This document shows, piece by piece, positions 16,732-23,220 of a DNA stretch of 35,609 nt. The DNA is taken from the IMG/VR virus record IMGVR_UViG_3300026304_000002, positions 1-35,609 of that record; one strand, written 5' to 3'. The notes below the pieces were generated by a model, which was not told where the DNA came from, searched no databases, and saw only the letters and a program-made list of their open reading frames with translations. The stretch's first letter is position 1. Each line of letters starts with the position of its first letter. The translations under genes were made by a program, and so were the position numbers. Origin of the DNA: a virus.

Positions 16732-16987
16732 TAGCACTTATTGGCTTGTGTGGTAATGGCATCCAATGTGTCACTAATTGACTATCCCATTTCCCATTTC
16801 GTAATGAACAGACTCCTACCCATCCACCATATCCATTTTGATCTTCATAAACAAGATATCTACCATCTATGACAGGATCACTATCTTTAATGCTAATCCA
16901 ACCTTTGCAATCAGGACACATAGAAGGAAATACATATTGATGAGGACATGCTTTAACATCGGCAGTTATCCATGATTGTTCATTCAT
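16724..16987 (-). CDS. DUF551 protein (copy 1)
   Basis: This 87-residue protein has a C-terminal DUF551 core: GWISIKDSDPVIDGRYLVYE, then WVGVC, then THWMPLPHKP. The N-terminal 28 residues hold a CPH…CPDC zinc-type pair. DUF551 is a common small phage and prophage domain of unknown role. It is the last gene of the leftward operon and a paralogue of the gene at 17329-17502. Confidence 0.8.
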   Translation of the reverse strand: MNEQSWITADVKACPHQYVFPSMCPDCKGWISIKDSDPVIDGRYLVYEDQNGYGGWVGVCSLRNGKWDSQLVTHWMPLPHKPISAKK

Positions 16988-16989
16988 TA

Positions 16990-17262
16990 TTATAATTCCT
17001 CTATATTCATAATAGGCTCCAATGATGAAATATATTTTTTAATATCATCAATAAATTTTTTTACTTTGATAGTATTTTCTTTATGATCGGATGCAATTTC
17101 TATCATACAATTAAATAAAGAAGACATATGAGAGCTTAAAATAAGATTAATTATTTCTGATGTATTTTCTTCTTCTTCTAAATTATTCATCATAAATTCA
17201 TAAGTTAATACTTGTAATTCTTTACATAATTTTACTGTTAATTCTTTATATTTTTTATTCAT
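16990..17262 (-). CDS. Hypothetical acidic helical protein
   Basis: This 90-residue protein is all-helical by composition and acidic (LEEEENTSEIINL, SLEPIMNIEEL). It sits 2 bases upstream of the DUF551 copy 1 start and shares the operon. No family was recognised. The ribosome site is weak (GTGAG). Confidence 0.6.
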   Translation of the reverse strand: MNKKYKELTVKLCKELQVLTYEFMMNNLEEEENTSEIINLILSSHMSSLFNCMIEIASDHKENTIKVKKFIDDIKKYISSLEPIMNIEEL

Positions 17263-17328
17263 GATTTTATCTCACTAAAAATATTTTTAAGATTTTCATC
17301 TTCTAATTTTCCATATTTTTTACAATTT

Positions 17329-17502
17329 TTAACTATCATGCGGTGATTCTGGTAATTGCTGCCAATGAGTGACACGGTCACTATCCCACATACCATATCG
17401 AAATGAACAGACATTAATCCATCCATAAATATAAATTTCAAATACTAGATATCTTCCATCTTTTTCTGGTAGTCTATCTTCAGTTTTGATCCAGTTAGTC
17501 AT
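17329..17502 (-). CDS. DUF551 protein (copy 2)
   Basis: The 57-residue product is TNWIKTEDRLPEKDGRYLVF, then GWINVCSFRYGMWDSDRVTHW and QQLPESP. It is collinear with the DUF551 core of 16724-16987 (W-I-x-x-x-D…DGRYLV…V-C-S…WDS…VTHW). The start has AAGGA upstream and overlaps the stop of the broken gene fragment at 17495-17569. A longer frame at 17259-17441 overlaps it but encodes no recognisable sequence and was rejected. Confidence 0.8.
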   Translation of the reverse strand: MTNWIKTEDRLPEKDGRYLVFEIYIYGWINVCSFRYGMWDSDRVTHWQQLPESPHDS

Positions 17503-17569
17503 TCTTAATTAATCCTTGTTCTAAAAGATAAATAAGCATTTTAGCGCGTGCGTTTATATATCTTTCCAT
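17495..17569 (-). pseudogene. C-terminal fragment of a gene split by an HNH gene
   Basis: This frame starts inside the end of the HNH gene and continues 55 bases beyond its stop. It reads NARAKMLIYLLEQGLIKND, then stop. From memory this is the typical C-terminus ('A.ARAKMLIYLLE…I') of a phage protein of about 100-150 residues whose N-terminus begins 'LEKQVCSLELAKRLKEL'. Exactly that N-terminus lies on the other side of the HNH gene, at 18057-18128. The middle is missing, so the gene is broken. Confidence 0.6.
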
Positions 17570-18060
17570 TTCTTACCATTCCAAATATCAAATATAGAAA
17601 TATCAGCCATATTGTAAAAATCAGATACGTCCTTTCCTTTAATAGAAGGATAAATTTTCTTAATATACCTAATAAACTCAACTTCTCGTTTAGTTAATTT
17701 TGAATTACCATTTTTATGCCCTTTATTATCTTTCTTTAATATTTTTATAGCATGATCTTGATTTTGTTTTCTTGTTACCCATTCAAGATTTGTTACATTA
17801 TTATTTAATTTGTTTCCATCTATATGATTGACAACATCTAATCCTTTTATTTTTAATAAAAATGTTTGAGCAACTAATCTATGAACATTGCAAGGTTTTC
17901 TAATATTTCCTTTACATAAAGTAACTGATTTATATCCGCGCCTATTTCCGGGTTTTAACTCTCTTCCTTTTGATCCGCTTCTTTTATACGAAATAATAAC
18001 TCCATCAGAACTTATTTTATATAACCCTTTAAATCCTCTTATATCTCGCCACAAAATCAT
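17554..18060 (-). CDS. NUMOD4-HNH homing endonuclease
   Basis: This 168-residue protein has a NUMOD4 module (WRDIRGFKGLYKISSDGVII, residues 4-23), then an HNH_3-type nuclease with H60 in NVHRLVAQTF, VNHIDGNKLNNNVTNLEWVT (H79, D81, N91, W94). A C-terminal helical part (NSKLTKREVEFIRYIKK) resembles the DNA-recognition helix of such enzymes. The start overlaps a short 5' gene fragment by an ATGA junction. It is a selfish nuclease that spreads by cutting alleles lacking it. No room exists for a group I intron around it. Confidence 0.88.
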   Translation of the reverse strand: MILWRDIRGFKGLYKISSDGVIISYKRSGSKGRELKPGNRRGYKSVTLCKGNIRKPCNVHRLVAQTFLLKIKGLDVVNHIDGNKLNNNVTNLEWVTRKQNQDHAIKILKKDNKGHKNGNSKLTKREVEFIRYIKKIYPSIKGKDVSDFYNMADISIFDIWNGKKWKDI

Positions 18061-18128
18061 ATTTTAACCCAAAGCTCTTTTAATCGCTTAGATAATTCTA
18101 GTGAACAAACTTGTTTTTCTAATTGCAT
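18057..18128 (-). pseudogene. N-terminal fragment of the gene split by the HNH gene
   Basis: This 23-codon frame behind AGAGGG reads MQLEKQVCSLELSKRLKELW and ends in a TGA that overlaps the HNH start (ATGA). The sequence matches, from memory, the start of a common phage protein beginning 'LEKQVCSLELAKRLKELGVKQES'. The matching C-terminus is at 17495-17569. It may still be translated and couple translation of the nuclease. Confidence 0.6.
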
Positions 18129-18130
18129 GA

Positions 18131-18406
18131 TTAGCCCTCTATATCTTTTTTATTACAAATAAAACTTCTATTTAGCTGTGGCTTGTCTTTTCCATGCTCA
18201 TTGATTAAATCATTCAAATACCATGCGGCTTTCTTCAAATCCTCAAAGCCATTTTTATCGGCATAACGCCAGATATATTTAACAGCATTTCCTAGATTAA
18301 AACCCATATGTCTGGTTATATCTATACATTCTATTCTTCTTCCGCATTCGCAATGTGCGGGAGAATTATTATAATGTTTTGGATGATTTATATTATCATT
18401 TGACAT
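18131..18406 (-). CDS. DUF3310 protein
   Basis: This 91-residue protein has the DUF3310 pattern: INHPKHYN near the start, IECIDITRHMGFNLGNAVKYIWRYADKNG and EDLKKAAWYLNDLI. The family is widespread in phages. T7 gp1.7, a nucleotide kinase, is to my memory a member, so a part in nucleotide metabolism is possible. A CxC…pair near residues 19-21 is not typical. It overlaps the upstream membrane-protein gene by 11 bases. Confidence 0.82.
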   Translation of the reverse strand: MSNDNINHPKHYNNSPAHCECGRRIECIDITRHMGFNLGNAVKYIWRYADKNGFEDLKKAAWYLNDLINEHGKDKPQLNRSFICNKKDIEG

Positions 18407-18734
18407 TTTCTATATCCTTTGAATATATTTTAAGTTTTAAAAGCATATTCAGTCTATCTATCTCGTCAGGATCATGCATTAAGATTCTATTTAATTTTTC
18501 TGTATAAAATTTTAGTTGAGTAATTTCAAAAAACATATTTGTCCAAGTATAAGCAATTGAAGTGATTATCAAACCGAAGGCTATAGCATTCCACCAATGA
18601 GAAGTTATAAATGGTAGATTAGAAAGTAAAATTATAATACTCATTAAAAAATGATTAAAATAATTATTATAAGAGCTTTTATAAATAGAAATTTTTAATT
18701 TTACTCTTTCTATTTCTTGAGGATCATTCATCAT
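18396..18734 (-). CDS. Two-helix membrane protein
   Basis: This 112-residue protein has two adjacent transmembrane helices at about residues 31-70 (FLMSIIILLSNLPFITS and NAIAFGLIITSIAYTW). Charged helical ends precede and follow; both contain a DP[QD]EI motif (NDPQEIERVK, HDPDEIDRLN). Start 18734 (or ATG 18731) overlaps the end of the upstream gene in an ATGATGA arrangement. The family is unknown. Early phage membrane proteins often act in exclusion of other phages, which is only a suggestion here. Confidence 0.6.
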   Translation of the reverse strand: MMNDPQEIERVKLKISIYKSSYNNYFNHFLMSIIILLSNLPFITSHWWNAIAFGLIITSIAYTWTNMFFEITQLKFYTEKLNRILMHDPDEIDRLNMLLKLKIYSKDIENVK

Positions 18735-18873
18735 CTTTATCTCTTTGTAGAACATTAACTAACTCATGGATAATTATATTCATCTCCATTAATCCTTTAT
18801 TATTTAATTGTAATGCCTCTACCAATTTTTTATGGCTTTCAATAAGTACTTTAAAATTTTCGCTTTCATTCAT
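18724..18873 (-). CDS. Small helical protein
   Basis: The 49-residue protein (MNESENFKVLIESHKKLVEA onward, ending LQRDKDDE) has start and stop overlapping both neighbours by the same GATGATGAATGA junction. That repeated junction suggests translational coupling and perhaps duplication of gene ends. It is helical and charged; no family is known. Confidence 0.55.
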   Translation of the reverse strand: MNESENFKVLIESHKKLVEALQLNNKGLMEMNIIIHELVNVLQRDKDDE

Positions 18874-19186
18874 CATCTTTACAGCCATCCTTTACCCATT
18901 TAACAGCTTTTTTGTGACCTTCTTCTGCTTCTTTCCATGTTGAGTATCTATCACAATAAATTTCTTTAAAATTTTTATCGAAAATCATTGTTTCAAAAAC
19001 TAACATAGGAGCATTTTCACGCCATTGATGATCTAAACCTAAAAAAACAGTTGATATTATTTTTTCATTTATTACTTCATCATCTACATGCTTAGAATAT
19101 CCAGGAATTCTACCTTCAATATGATCACACCATTCTTTCAAAGAGCATTCAATAACATTTTTATTTTCATCGAGTTTGTAATACAT
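18866..19186 (-). CDS. Conserved phage protein with YSTW motif
   Basis: The 106-residue protein starts MYYKLDENKNVIECSLKEW and contains STVFLGLDHQW, APMLVFETMIF and CDRYSTWKEAEEGHKKAV. I recognise this series ('VSTVFLGLDH.w….PllFETMIF…RYsTw.eAe.GH') from many phage hypothetical proteins with no assigned role. Start 19186 has AGGA upstream; a longer frame from 19207 runs into the preceding gene and lacks a site. Confidence 0.78.
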   Translation of the reverse strand: MYYKLDENKNVIECSLKEWCDHIEGRIPGYSKHVDDEVINEKIISTVFLGLDHQWRENAPMLVFETMIFDKNFKEIYCDRYSTWKEAEEGHKKAVKWVKDGCKDDE

Positions 19187-19478
19187 GTAAGCTTTTCCTG
19201 GTATCAATTATTCTTAATTGTTTTCTTAATGCTGGATCAATTCCATGTTCTAATTTAATTAATGATTCATGGTGCATTATTCTAGCCTCATCAAGACTTA
19301 AGTAAGGGTATCGTCCCAATGTCATTCTTCTCTTTCTTCCATTAAAATGATAAAAGAATATAAATGATATTATTCCACTGGGATGAACTGAAACACTAAA
19401 TCCACTTCCTGTTTTTTCTCTGACATCATATTTACTTTTTTTAGGTTGTAATAATTCTAGAAAATTATCTGTGAACAT
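19167..19478 (-). CDS. Stand-alone integrase arm DNA-binding domain (DUF4102-like)
   Basis: This 103-residue protein begins MFTDNFLELLQPKKSKYDVR and continues GSGFSVSVHPSGIISFIFFYHFNGRKRRMTLGRYPYLSLDEAR. This is the N-terminal Arm-binding domain of proteobacterial tyrosine integrases (three-stranded sheet plus helix). It ends with EHGIDPALRKQL and has no core-binding or catalytic domain. No tyrosine recombinase is visible elsewhere in the window. The start follows the previous stop by 5 bases without a clear ribosome site. It may be a truncated integrase remnant or a DNA-binding regulator. Confidence 0.75.
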   Translation of the reverse strand: MFTDNFLELLQPKKSKYDVREKTGSGFSVSVHPSGIISFIFFYHFNGRKRRMTLGRYPYLSLDEARIMHHESLIKLEHGIDPALRKQLRIIDTRKSLHVLQTR

Positions 19479-19483
19479 AATAT

Positions 19484-19762
19484 CTATTCGCTGAACATTT
19501 CATCTATAATCTTTTCAAATTGTTCCTTGCGACGTTTAACAAGTTCTAGCTCATCAATTGAATCAATTAATTTATCAAAATCAATAGGGTACTCTGATGC
19601 ATATTCTTGTATTTTTTGCTCGTGAGTTGCAATTGTGCTATCTAACTTGCAAGCTTCAAGCTCCGCTTTCTTCTTCATTTCACGCGCACGCAAAGGTGCC
19701 ATTGCTTCTGTGATCTTTTCTTTTGCTAGTGTTAATATTTCTTTGTATTTAAGTAATGCCAT
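19484..19762 (-). CDS. Coiled-coil hypothetical protein
   Basis: This 92-residue protein is helical throughout with heptads (EKITEAMAPLRAREMKKKAE and IDSIDELELVKRRKEQFEKI). GGGGTG precedes the ATG. It lies 3 bases after the upstream gene and directly before the arm-domain gene. No family is known; the shape suggests oligomerisation. Confidence 0.62.
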   Translation of the reverse strand: MALLKYKEILTLAKEKITEAMAPLRAREMKKKAELEACKLDSTIATHEQKIQEYASEYPIDFDKLIDSIDELELVKRRKEQFEKIIDEMFSE

Positions 19763-19765
19763 ATT

Positions 19766-19981
19766 TCACCCCAATAGTAATAAAAGTTTGTTTCTTTTCT
19801 TCTTGTCATAGTCCTTAGATGTTACTTCTGTAACGCCCAAATTTCTAGTATTCTGAATACCCATTGATTGTCTTATAAAACTTTCATATTGCTGTGCGCC
19901 TATTTGCTGCGAACTTATTTGTTGTTGGCCGCTTAGATAGCCGCACTGTCCACCACAAGGAAATCCATGAAAAGGACACAT
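19766..19981 (-). CDS. Hypothetical protein with cysteine-rich N-terminus
   Basis: This 71-residue protein has MCPFHGFPCGGQCGYL at the start (three cysteines and a histidine, possibly a small zinc knot). A glutamine-serine rich middle follows, then a basic-hydrophobic end (KKKRNKLLLLLG). No family was recognised. Confidence 0.55.
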   Translation of the reverse strand: MCPFHGFPCGGQCGYLSGQQQISSQQIGAQQYESFIRQSMGIQNTRNLGVTEVTSKDYDKKKRNKLLLLLG

Positions 19982-19984
19982 ATT

Positions 19985-20131
19985 TTAATCTCTATCAACT
20001 GTATTTAAATATATACTAAAAAGACAGATAAGAACCATTAATTCATATGAAGAAAAAAAATGTCCATACATGCATTTACTTAAGACATCTAATATAAAAA
20101 TAAAAATACATGAAAGAATCCATACAATCAT
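19985..20131 (-). CDS. Small membrane protein, two helices
   Basis: This 48-residue protein starts with ATG behind AAAGGA. The N-terminal helix (MIVWILSCIFIFILDVLSKC) and a second (YELMVLICLFSIYLN) are separated by an eight-residue aromatic turn. It ends 3 bases before the next gene of the leftward operon. The role is unknown; its presence with other tiny membrane genes in an early operon is notable. Confidence 0.58.
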   Translation of the reverse strand: MIVWILSCIFIFILDVLSKCMYGHFFSSYELMVLICLFSIYLNTVDRD

Positions 20132-20142
20132 TTTAATTTCCT

Positions 20143-20496
20143 TTAATGAGTAGATACTTTTTCATTATTATTTTTTATAGGTATTACGCAAGCATCTTCA
20201 AATCTTAAAATAACTTCTTCTCTTTTTAGTGCTATCAAATCTCTCACTTCAATATAAAGAAGTGTATTTGTTATGTCTTTTTTTAGAGGGACACAAGGAT
20301 TTATTTGGTCTGATAAAATCAAGTATTGTAAATCAAAATCAAACGCAATAAGATGCCCACCTGATATATTATTACCTTTTTGATCAACAACTATAACAGA
20401 TATGTCTTGATGTTCAGGGCATTGATCAAGCTTAAAAAATAATTGATCTTTATCAGCGGTCTTTGCTTCTTCTTCATTCCATATTTTGGGTTTCAT
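20143..20496 (-). CDS. Hypothetical beta-rich protein
   Basis: This 117-residue protein (from MKPKIWNEEEAKTADKDQLF to the end) has alternating hydrophobic strands in the middle (DISVIVVDQKG, LIAFDFDLQYLILSD). Its 5' end overlaps the Tad2-like gene by 23 bases, which suggests coupling. No family was recognised. Confidence 0.6.
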   Translation of the reverse strand: MKPKIWNEEEAKTADKDQLFFKLDQCPEHQDISVIVVDQKGNNISGGHLIAFDFDLQYLILSDQINPCVPLKKDITNTLLYIEVRDLIALKREEVILRFEDACVIPIKNNNEKVSTH

Positions 20497-20878
20497 CTAT
20501 TACACTCCAATCATTTGATATAAGACATTCAAAAGTAGGTATGAAATCATGTTCGCATATCCTACGCATAAATAAATCTTTTATTCCACTACGTGTAGAT
20601 TCAATAAAACAATCATCCGGCCAAATAGATAACTGTGCTTTTTCACCTTGCATTAAAAAATAAATTACTTCATAAAAAGGAAAATTTCCTAGATTATTAG
20701 TAACAATCCAATCATCGGAAGTTAAAATATCAAGATCATATGAAAATGGTATCGCCTCTTCTCTATAACAGCGTACTAGATTATCATTATTTAATTTTAA
20801 ATATAAAGATTTGTCCCATTCCTTTCTTCTTATTTTTTTGCTTTGCATTAATTGATTATAAGCTTCCTTGAAATTCAT
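20474..20878 (-). CDS. Tandem Tad2/DUF2829-like protein (putative anti-Thoeris)
   Basis: This 134-residue protein holds two copies of the DUF2829 pattern. Copy 1 is MNFKEAYNQLMQSKKIRRKEW then LTSDDWIV (about 1-60). Copy 2 is FYEVIYFLMQGEKAQLSIWP then LISNDWSVID (about 67-130). Single-domain DUF2829 proteins include Tad2, which blocks Thoeris defence by sequestering a cyclic ADP-ribose signal. The second copy has lost the R..W basic residue (QLSIW). AAGGGA precedes the start. A role against nucleotide-signal defence is inference from family. Confidence 0.7.
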   Translation of the reverse strand: MNFKEAYNQLMQSKKIRRKEWDKSLYLKLNNDNLVRCYREEAIPFSYDLDILTSDDWIVTNNLGNFPFYEVIYFLMQGEKAQLSIWPDDCFIESTRSGIKDLFMRRICEHDFIPTFECLISNDWSVIDETQNME

Positions 20879-20887
20879 AATATTCCC

Positions 20888-21265
20888 TTAATGTGATCTA
20901 ATATTCTCCACTGTCTTTGATTTTAATTTGCTATGAGAAATCTTTTCCTTCTTCTCAAGCCCTTCAATATATTCTTCAAAGAATATTGCAACATCAGCAG
21001 GCGATTTACCCGGCTCAAGATTTACCGCATCTTGATGGTTAATATGTGCAGGTACTTTATATTCTTGAAGTAATTCTAAAACATCTTGCCTGCACATATC
21101 CCATCTATTTTGTAGCATTAATAATGTAAATCCTCTGCGTTGTTCAAGATATTCTTTGTAGTCTTGAATAACATTTTTATCATCAACTTTAGTTACGATC
21201 ATTGGTATGTCGGCACCTGTTGGAATGTGGCGCGCTATATGTATTAATTTTTTATTATTCTTCAT
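20888..21265 (-). CDS. Hypothetical protein under a structured leader
   Basis: This 125-residue protein has a helical middle (QNRWDMCRQDVLELLQEYKV) that could form a winged-helix or excisionase-type fold (W….V..LL..y.vP), then an acidic helix (VAIFFEEYIEGLEKKEK) and a basic end. It is not recognised. AAGGA sits 7 bases before the ATG, just after the conserved element at 21280-21368, so this gene may be controlled by that leader. Confidence 0.6.
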   Translation of the reverse strand: MKNNKKLIHIARHIPTGADIPMIVTKVDDKNVIQDYKEYLEQRRGFTLLMLQNRWDMCRQDVLELLQEYKVPAHINHQDAVNLEPGKSPADVAIFFEEYIEGLEKKEKISHSKLKSKTVENIRSH

Positions 21266-21279
21266 TCAAATTCCTTTTT

Positions 21280-21368
21280 ATGGTGGCCTATTTTTCCCAT
21301 CCTTCAATGCAAGTTCGATCTACGATCATGCTAAGCTATTGCATCTAAAGATTAGTATCGTCGGCCAT
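21280..21368 (-). ncRNA. Conserved dispersed element, copy A (leader RNA candidate)
   Basis: Read leftward it starts ATGGCCGACGATACT and ends GGGAAAAATAGGCCACCAT. The same two blocks, with two transitions in the second, bound the element at 33310-33380, while the interiors differ. ATGG and GCC of the first block can pair with CCAT and GGC of the last. The interior has its own nested hairpin (ATGCAA with TTGCAT, inside it GATC-GTA-GATC). The element ends 15 bases before the start codon at 21265. The whole 195-base gap 21266-21460 has no convincing gene; a 17-codon frame follows the SSB stop. Confidence 0.55.
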
Positions 21369-21460
21369 AAATCATGGTGGATAGCTACACATTTTTACTC
21401 TTGTCTCTTGCCTAAGAACCAAATTAATAAAATTGCATATCTATCCATAAAACCTCTAGG

Positions 21461-21964
21461 CTAAAAAGGTATATCATCTGAGAATTCAGAATCTACCTTA
21501 TTTTTAACAGACGACTTTATATCACTTTGATTTGATTTAATATAGTCTGTAATATTATTTTTTGTTGGATATTTTGAGCCGGCTGGTTTTCCATTCAATT
21601 TATCTGATGGTATTTCTTTGCCTTCTTGTGTTCTGACGCAAACGACACAATGCTTATTTCTAATCACTTCAGGCGAAAATGTTTTATTTTCATATTCAGC
21701 CAATAACCCACATGATTCTGCTGCATGAATTGTTTTCCAAATCATGTTTCGTGAGAACATCCAATAATCTCTAATAGAATGAATTGATCCATTAACATCA
21801 TAGACGTCTAGATCAACAACATACATATGATTTCCATTATTTGATATATCTGGCTCTATTTTTTTTATCGTTGCTGGATAATCCCCATCAGAAAGTAACT
21901 GATATCTTTCCTTCATGGCTTGATCTTCGTTTAATACTTCATAATCAAATGGCATAGAACTCAT
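21461..21964 (-). CDS. Single-stranded DNA-binding protein
   Basis: This 167-residue protein has a beta-rich core (ERYQLLSDGDYPATIKKIE, NGNHMYVVDLDVYD, HCVVCVRTQEG) of the DUF669-like phage OB-fold group. A disordered lysine/serine linker ends in the acidic tip DSEFSDDIPF, the classical SSB tail that binds partner proteins. GGGAG lies upstream. It lies 2 bases after the Sak4-like recombinase gene, a usual pairing in phage recombination modules. Confidence 0.8.
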   Translation of the reverse strand: MSSMPFDYEVLNEDQAMKERYQLLSDGDYPATIKKIEPDISNNGNHMYVVDLDVYDVNGSIHSIRDYWMFSRNMIWKTIHAAESCGLLAEYENKTFSPEVIRNKHCVVCVRTQEGKEIPSDKLNGKPAGSKYPTKNNITDYIKSNQSDIKSSVKNKVDSEFSDDIPF

Positions 21965-21966
21965 CT

Positions 21967-22812
21967 TTATTCTCCCTGTATTTTAGATTTTAAGTGATCA
22001 ATTATCTTTTGTATAACATCTTTGGACAACTCTTCGAAGCTTTCTGCATTATGTTTTTCTAACCATTTACTCCATGTATCTTCTGGTATCTTAAATAAAT
22101 CGATTAGTCTTTGTACTTCCTCTACTTGCTTTTCCTCCGCTAGTTCTTGCGGTACCGTTTCTTTGTCTATACACTCCGCGCCGTATCGTTTAATAACATC
22201 ATCATAGGAGAATATAAATGATTCATTCATGGGAAACTCATCTATGCGTGACTTCTTTGTTACCGCATAAAATTTATCCGCTCGGATTTGAGTTTCAAAT
22301 ACTAAGTCGAACATATAACCAAGACGATTATAACAACTATAAGTTTGACCAATTACAGACATATTGGAGCCATACTCTTTCTTAGCCTGGCACGTTACTA
22401 TTACATTCATATCAATTCTTAATAATAGATTAACTAACAACTTCATTTTCTTATTAGCGGCAGTGACGTGACGTCCGAAGTCACTTCCTGTCGTTTTCTC
22501 ACAGTCCGCTTGTAGATTTTCATAGGGGATAGTTAGAGAATCTATAACAAGGGTTTTGAAATCATGTCTGGTCGACATCAACTCTTTCACTTGTTGTAGT
22601 ATTTCATCAAAATCACCTGTTGCAAGTACAGCGCCATTATTTTTATTGATTAAGTCTGCATATCTTTTTTTCGAAGTAGTATCCTCAGTATCAATATATG
22701 CAGTCTTTGGAAATTGTGATGCACAAGTAGATTTACCTGTTCCCATCTCTCCATAAAACATTGCCTTTAGGCGTTGTTGTTTTATTTCTGGTTTTTTAAA
22801 TTTTAAAGCCAT
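21967..22812 (-). CDS. Sak4-like RecA-fold recombinase (AAA_24)
   Basis: The 281-residue protein has Walker A GEMGTGKST at 21-29, acidic TEDTTSKKRY after strand 2, Walker B FKTLVIDS with D91, and a sensor-like MNVIVTCQAKKEYG. This matches the Sak4/AAA_24 group of single-strand annealing ATPases, which work with a phage SSB in recombination-dependent replication. A C-terminal helical extension (about 215-281) is acidic. The ATG at 22812 has GAGGA upstream; a GTG at 22827 was rejected. Confidence 0.85.
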   Translation of the reverse strand: MALKFKKPEIKQQRLKAMFYGEMGTGKSTCASQFPKTAYIDTEDTTSKKRYADLINKNNGAVLATGDFDEILQQVKELMSTRHDFKTLVIDSLTIPYENLQADCEKTTGSDFGRHVTAANKKMKLLVNLLLRIDMNVIVTCQAKKEYGSNMSVIGQTYSCYNRLGYMFDLVFETQIRADKFYAVTKKSRIDEFPMNESFIFSYDDVIKRYGAECIDKETVPQELAEEKQVEEVQRLIDLFKIPEDTWSKWLEKHNAESFEELSKDVIQKIIDHLKSKIQGE

Positions 22813-22813
22813 T

Positions 22814-22978
22814 TTAATTTTCCTCACAGTTTTTTAAACAATCTTCAATAGCTTCTTGTTTTGTTTCACCCCATCCATATCTATTAGGATCTTCTTCATC
22901 ACCTTCTTGGCAGGCTATCCAATCAAATATCCTTATCGGTATAGGTGGATTTATAAAATCAGTTAGAATCTTTTTCAT
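22814..22978 (-). CDS. Small conserved phage protein
   Basis: The 54-residue protein includes FINPPIPIRIFDWIAC and RYGWGETKQEAIEDCLKNCEE. The pattern 'PPIPiR.fDW.A…yG.G.T..EAi..L' recurs in many short phage proteins upstream of or near recombination genes, with no known activity. The gene ends overlapping the region just before the Sak4-like start. Confidence 0.7.
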   Translation of the reverse strand: MKKILTDFINPPIPIRIFDWIACQEGDEEDPNRYGWGETKQEAIEDCLKNCEEN

Positions 22979-23119
22979 TTATCTGTTCCACCATTTAGAT
23001 GGATCTTTCCATTCTTTTTCTATACGTTCATTTTCTTCTAATAAATATTTCATTTTATTTAAAATATCATTAATATTATCCAAATCTTTTGAAATGTTTT
23101 TTAAATTATCTGTATTCAT
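22979..23119 (-). CDS. Small helical protein
   Basis: This 46-residue protein (MNTDNLKNISKDLDNINDIL and on) is a single heptad-bearing helix ending DPSKWWNR. AGGA lies upstream and the stop codon abuts the next gene. No family. Confidence 0.55.
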   Translation of the reverse strand: MNTDNLKNISKDLDNINDILNKMKYLLEENERIEKEWKDPSKWWNR

Positions 23120-23130
23120 AAATTTCCTAT

Positions 23131-23220
23131 CTAATTAGTAATCAAAATTAAACAATAATAAGTTGCGCCAAGTAAAACTGCTAACCAAAGTAACCCTTCT
23201 AATTTTTTTAAGCTGCACAT
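23131..23220 (-). CDS. Single-pass membrane peptide
   Basis: This 29-residue peptide (MCSLKKLEGLLWLAVLLGAT then YYCLILITN) is a short basic start followed by one transmembrane helix. The ATG lies inside the end of the upstream gene, which favours coupled translation. Its reality rests on hydrophobic pattern and packing only. Confidence 0.45.
   Translation of the reverse strand: MCSLKKLEGLLWLAVLLGATYYCLILITN

Noticed and set aside
17259-17441. 60-codon leftward frame
   Set aside because: Most of it lies over the DUF551 copy 2 gene in another frame, has no ribosome site and no recognisable sequence. Its last 26 codons (17259-17339) end with ATGA over the next gene but are too weak to call.
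17495-18128. Group I intron carrying the HNH gene
   Set aside because: The HNH frame overlaps both exon-like fragments, leaving no room for a ribozyme core, and the fragments do not make a complete protein when joined.
21207-21464. 85-codon rightward frame over element A
   Set aside because: It is antisense to the operon, has no ribosome site, and crosses the conserved element whose sequence constraint is not codon-like.
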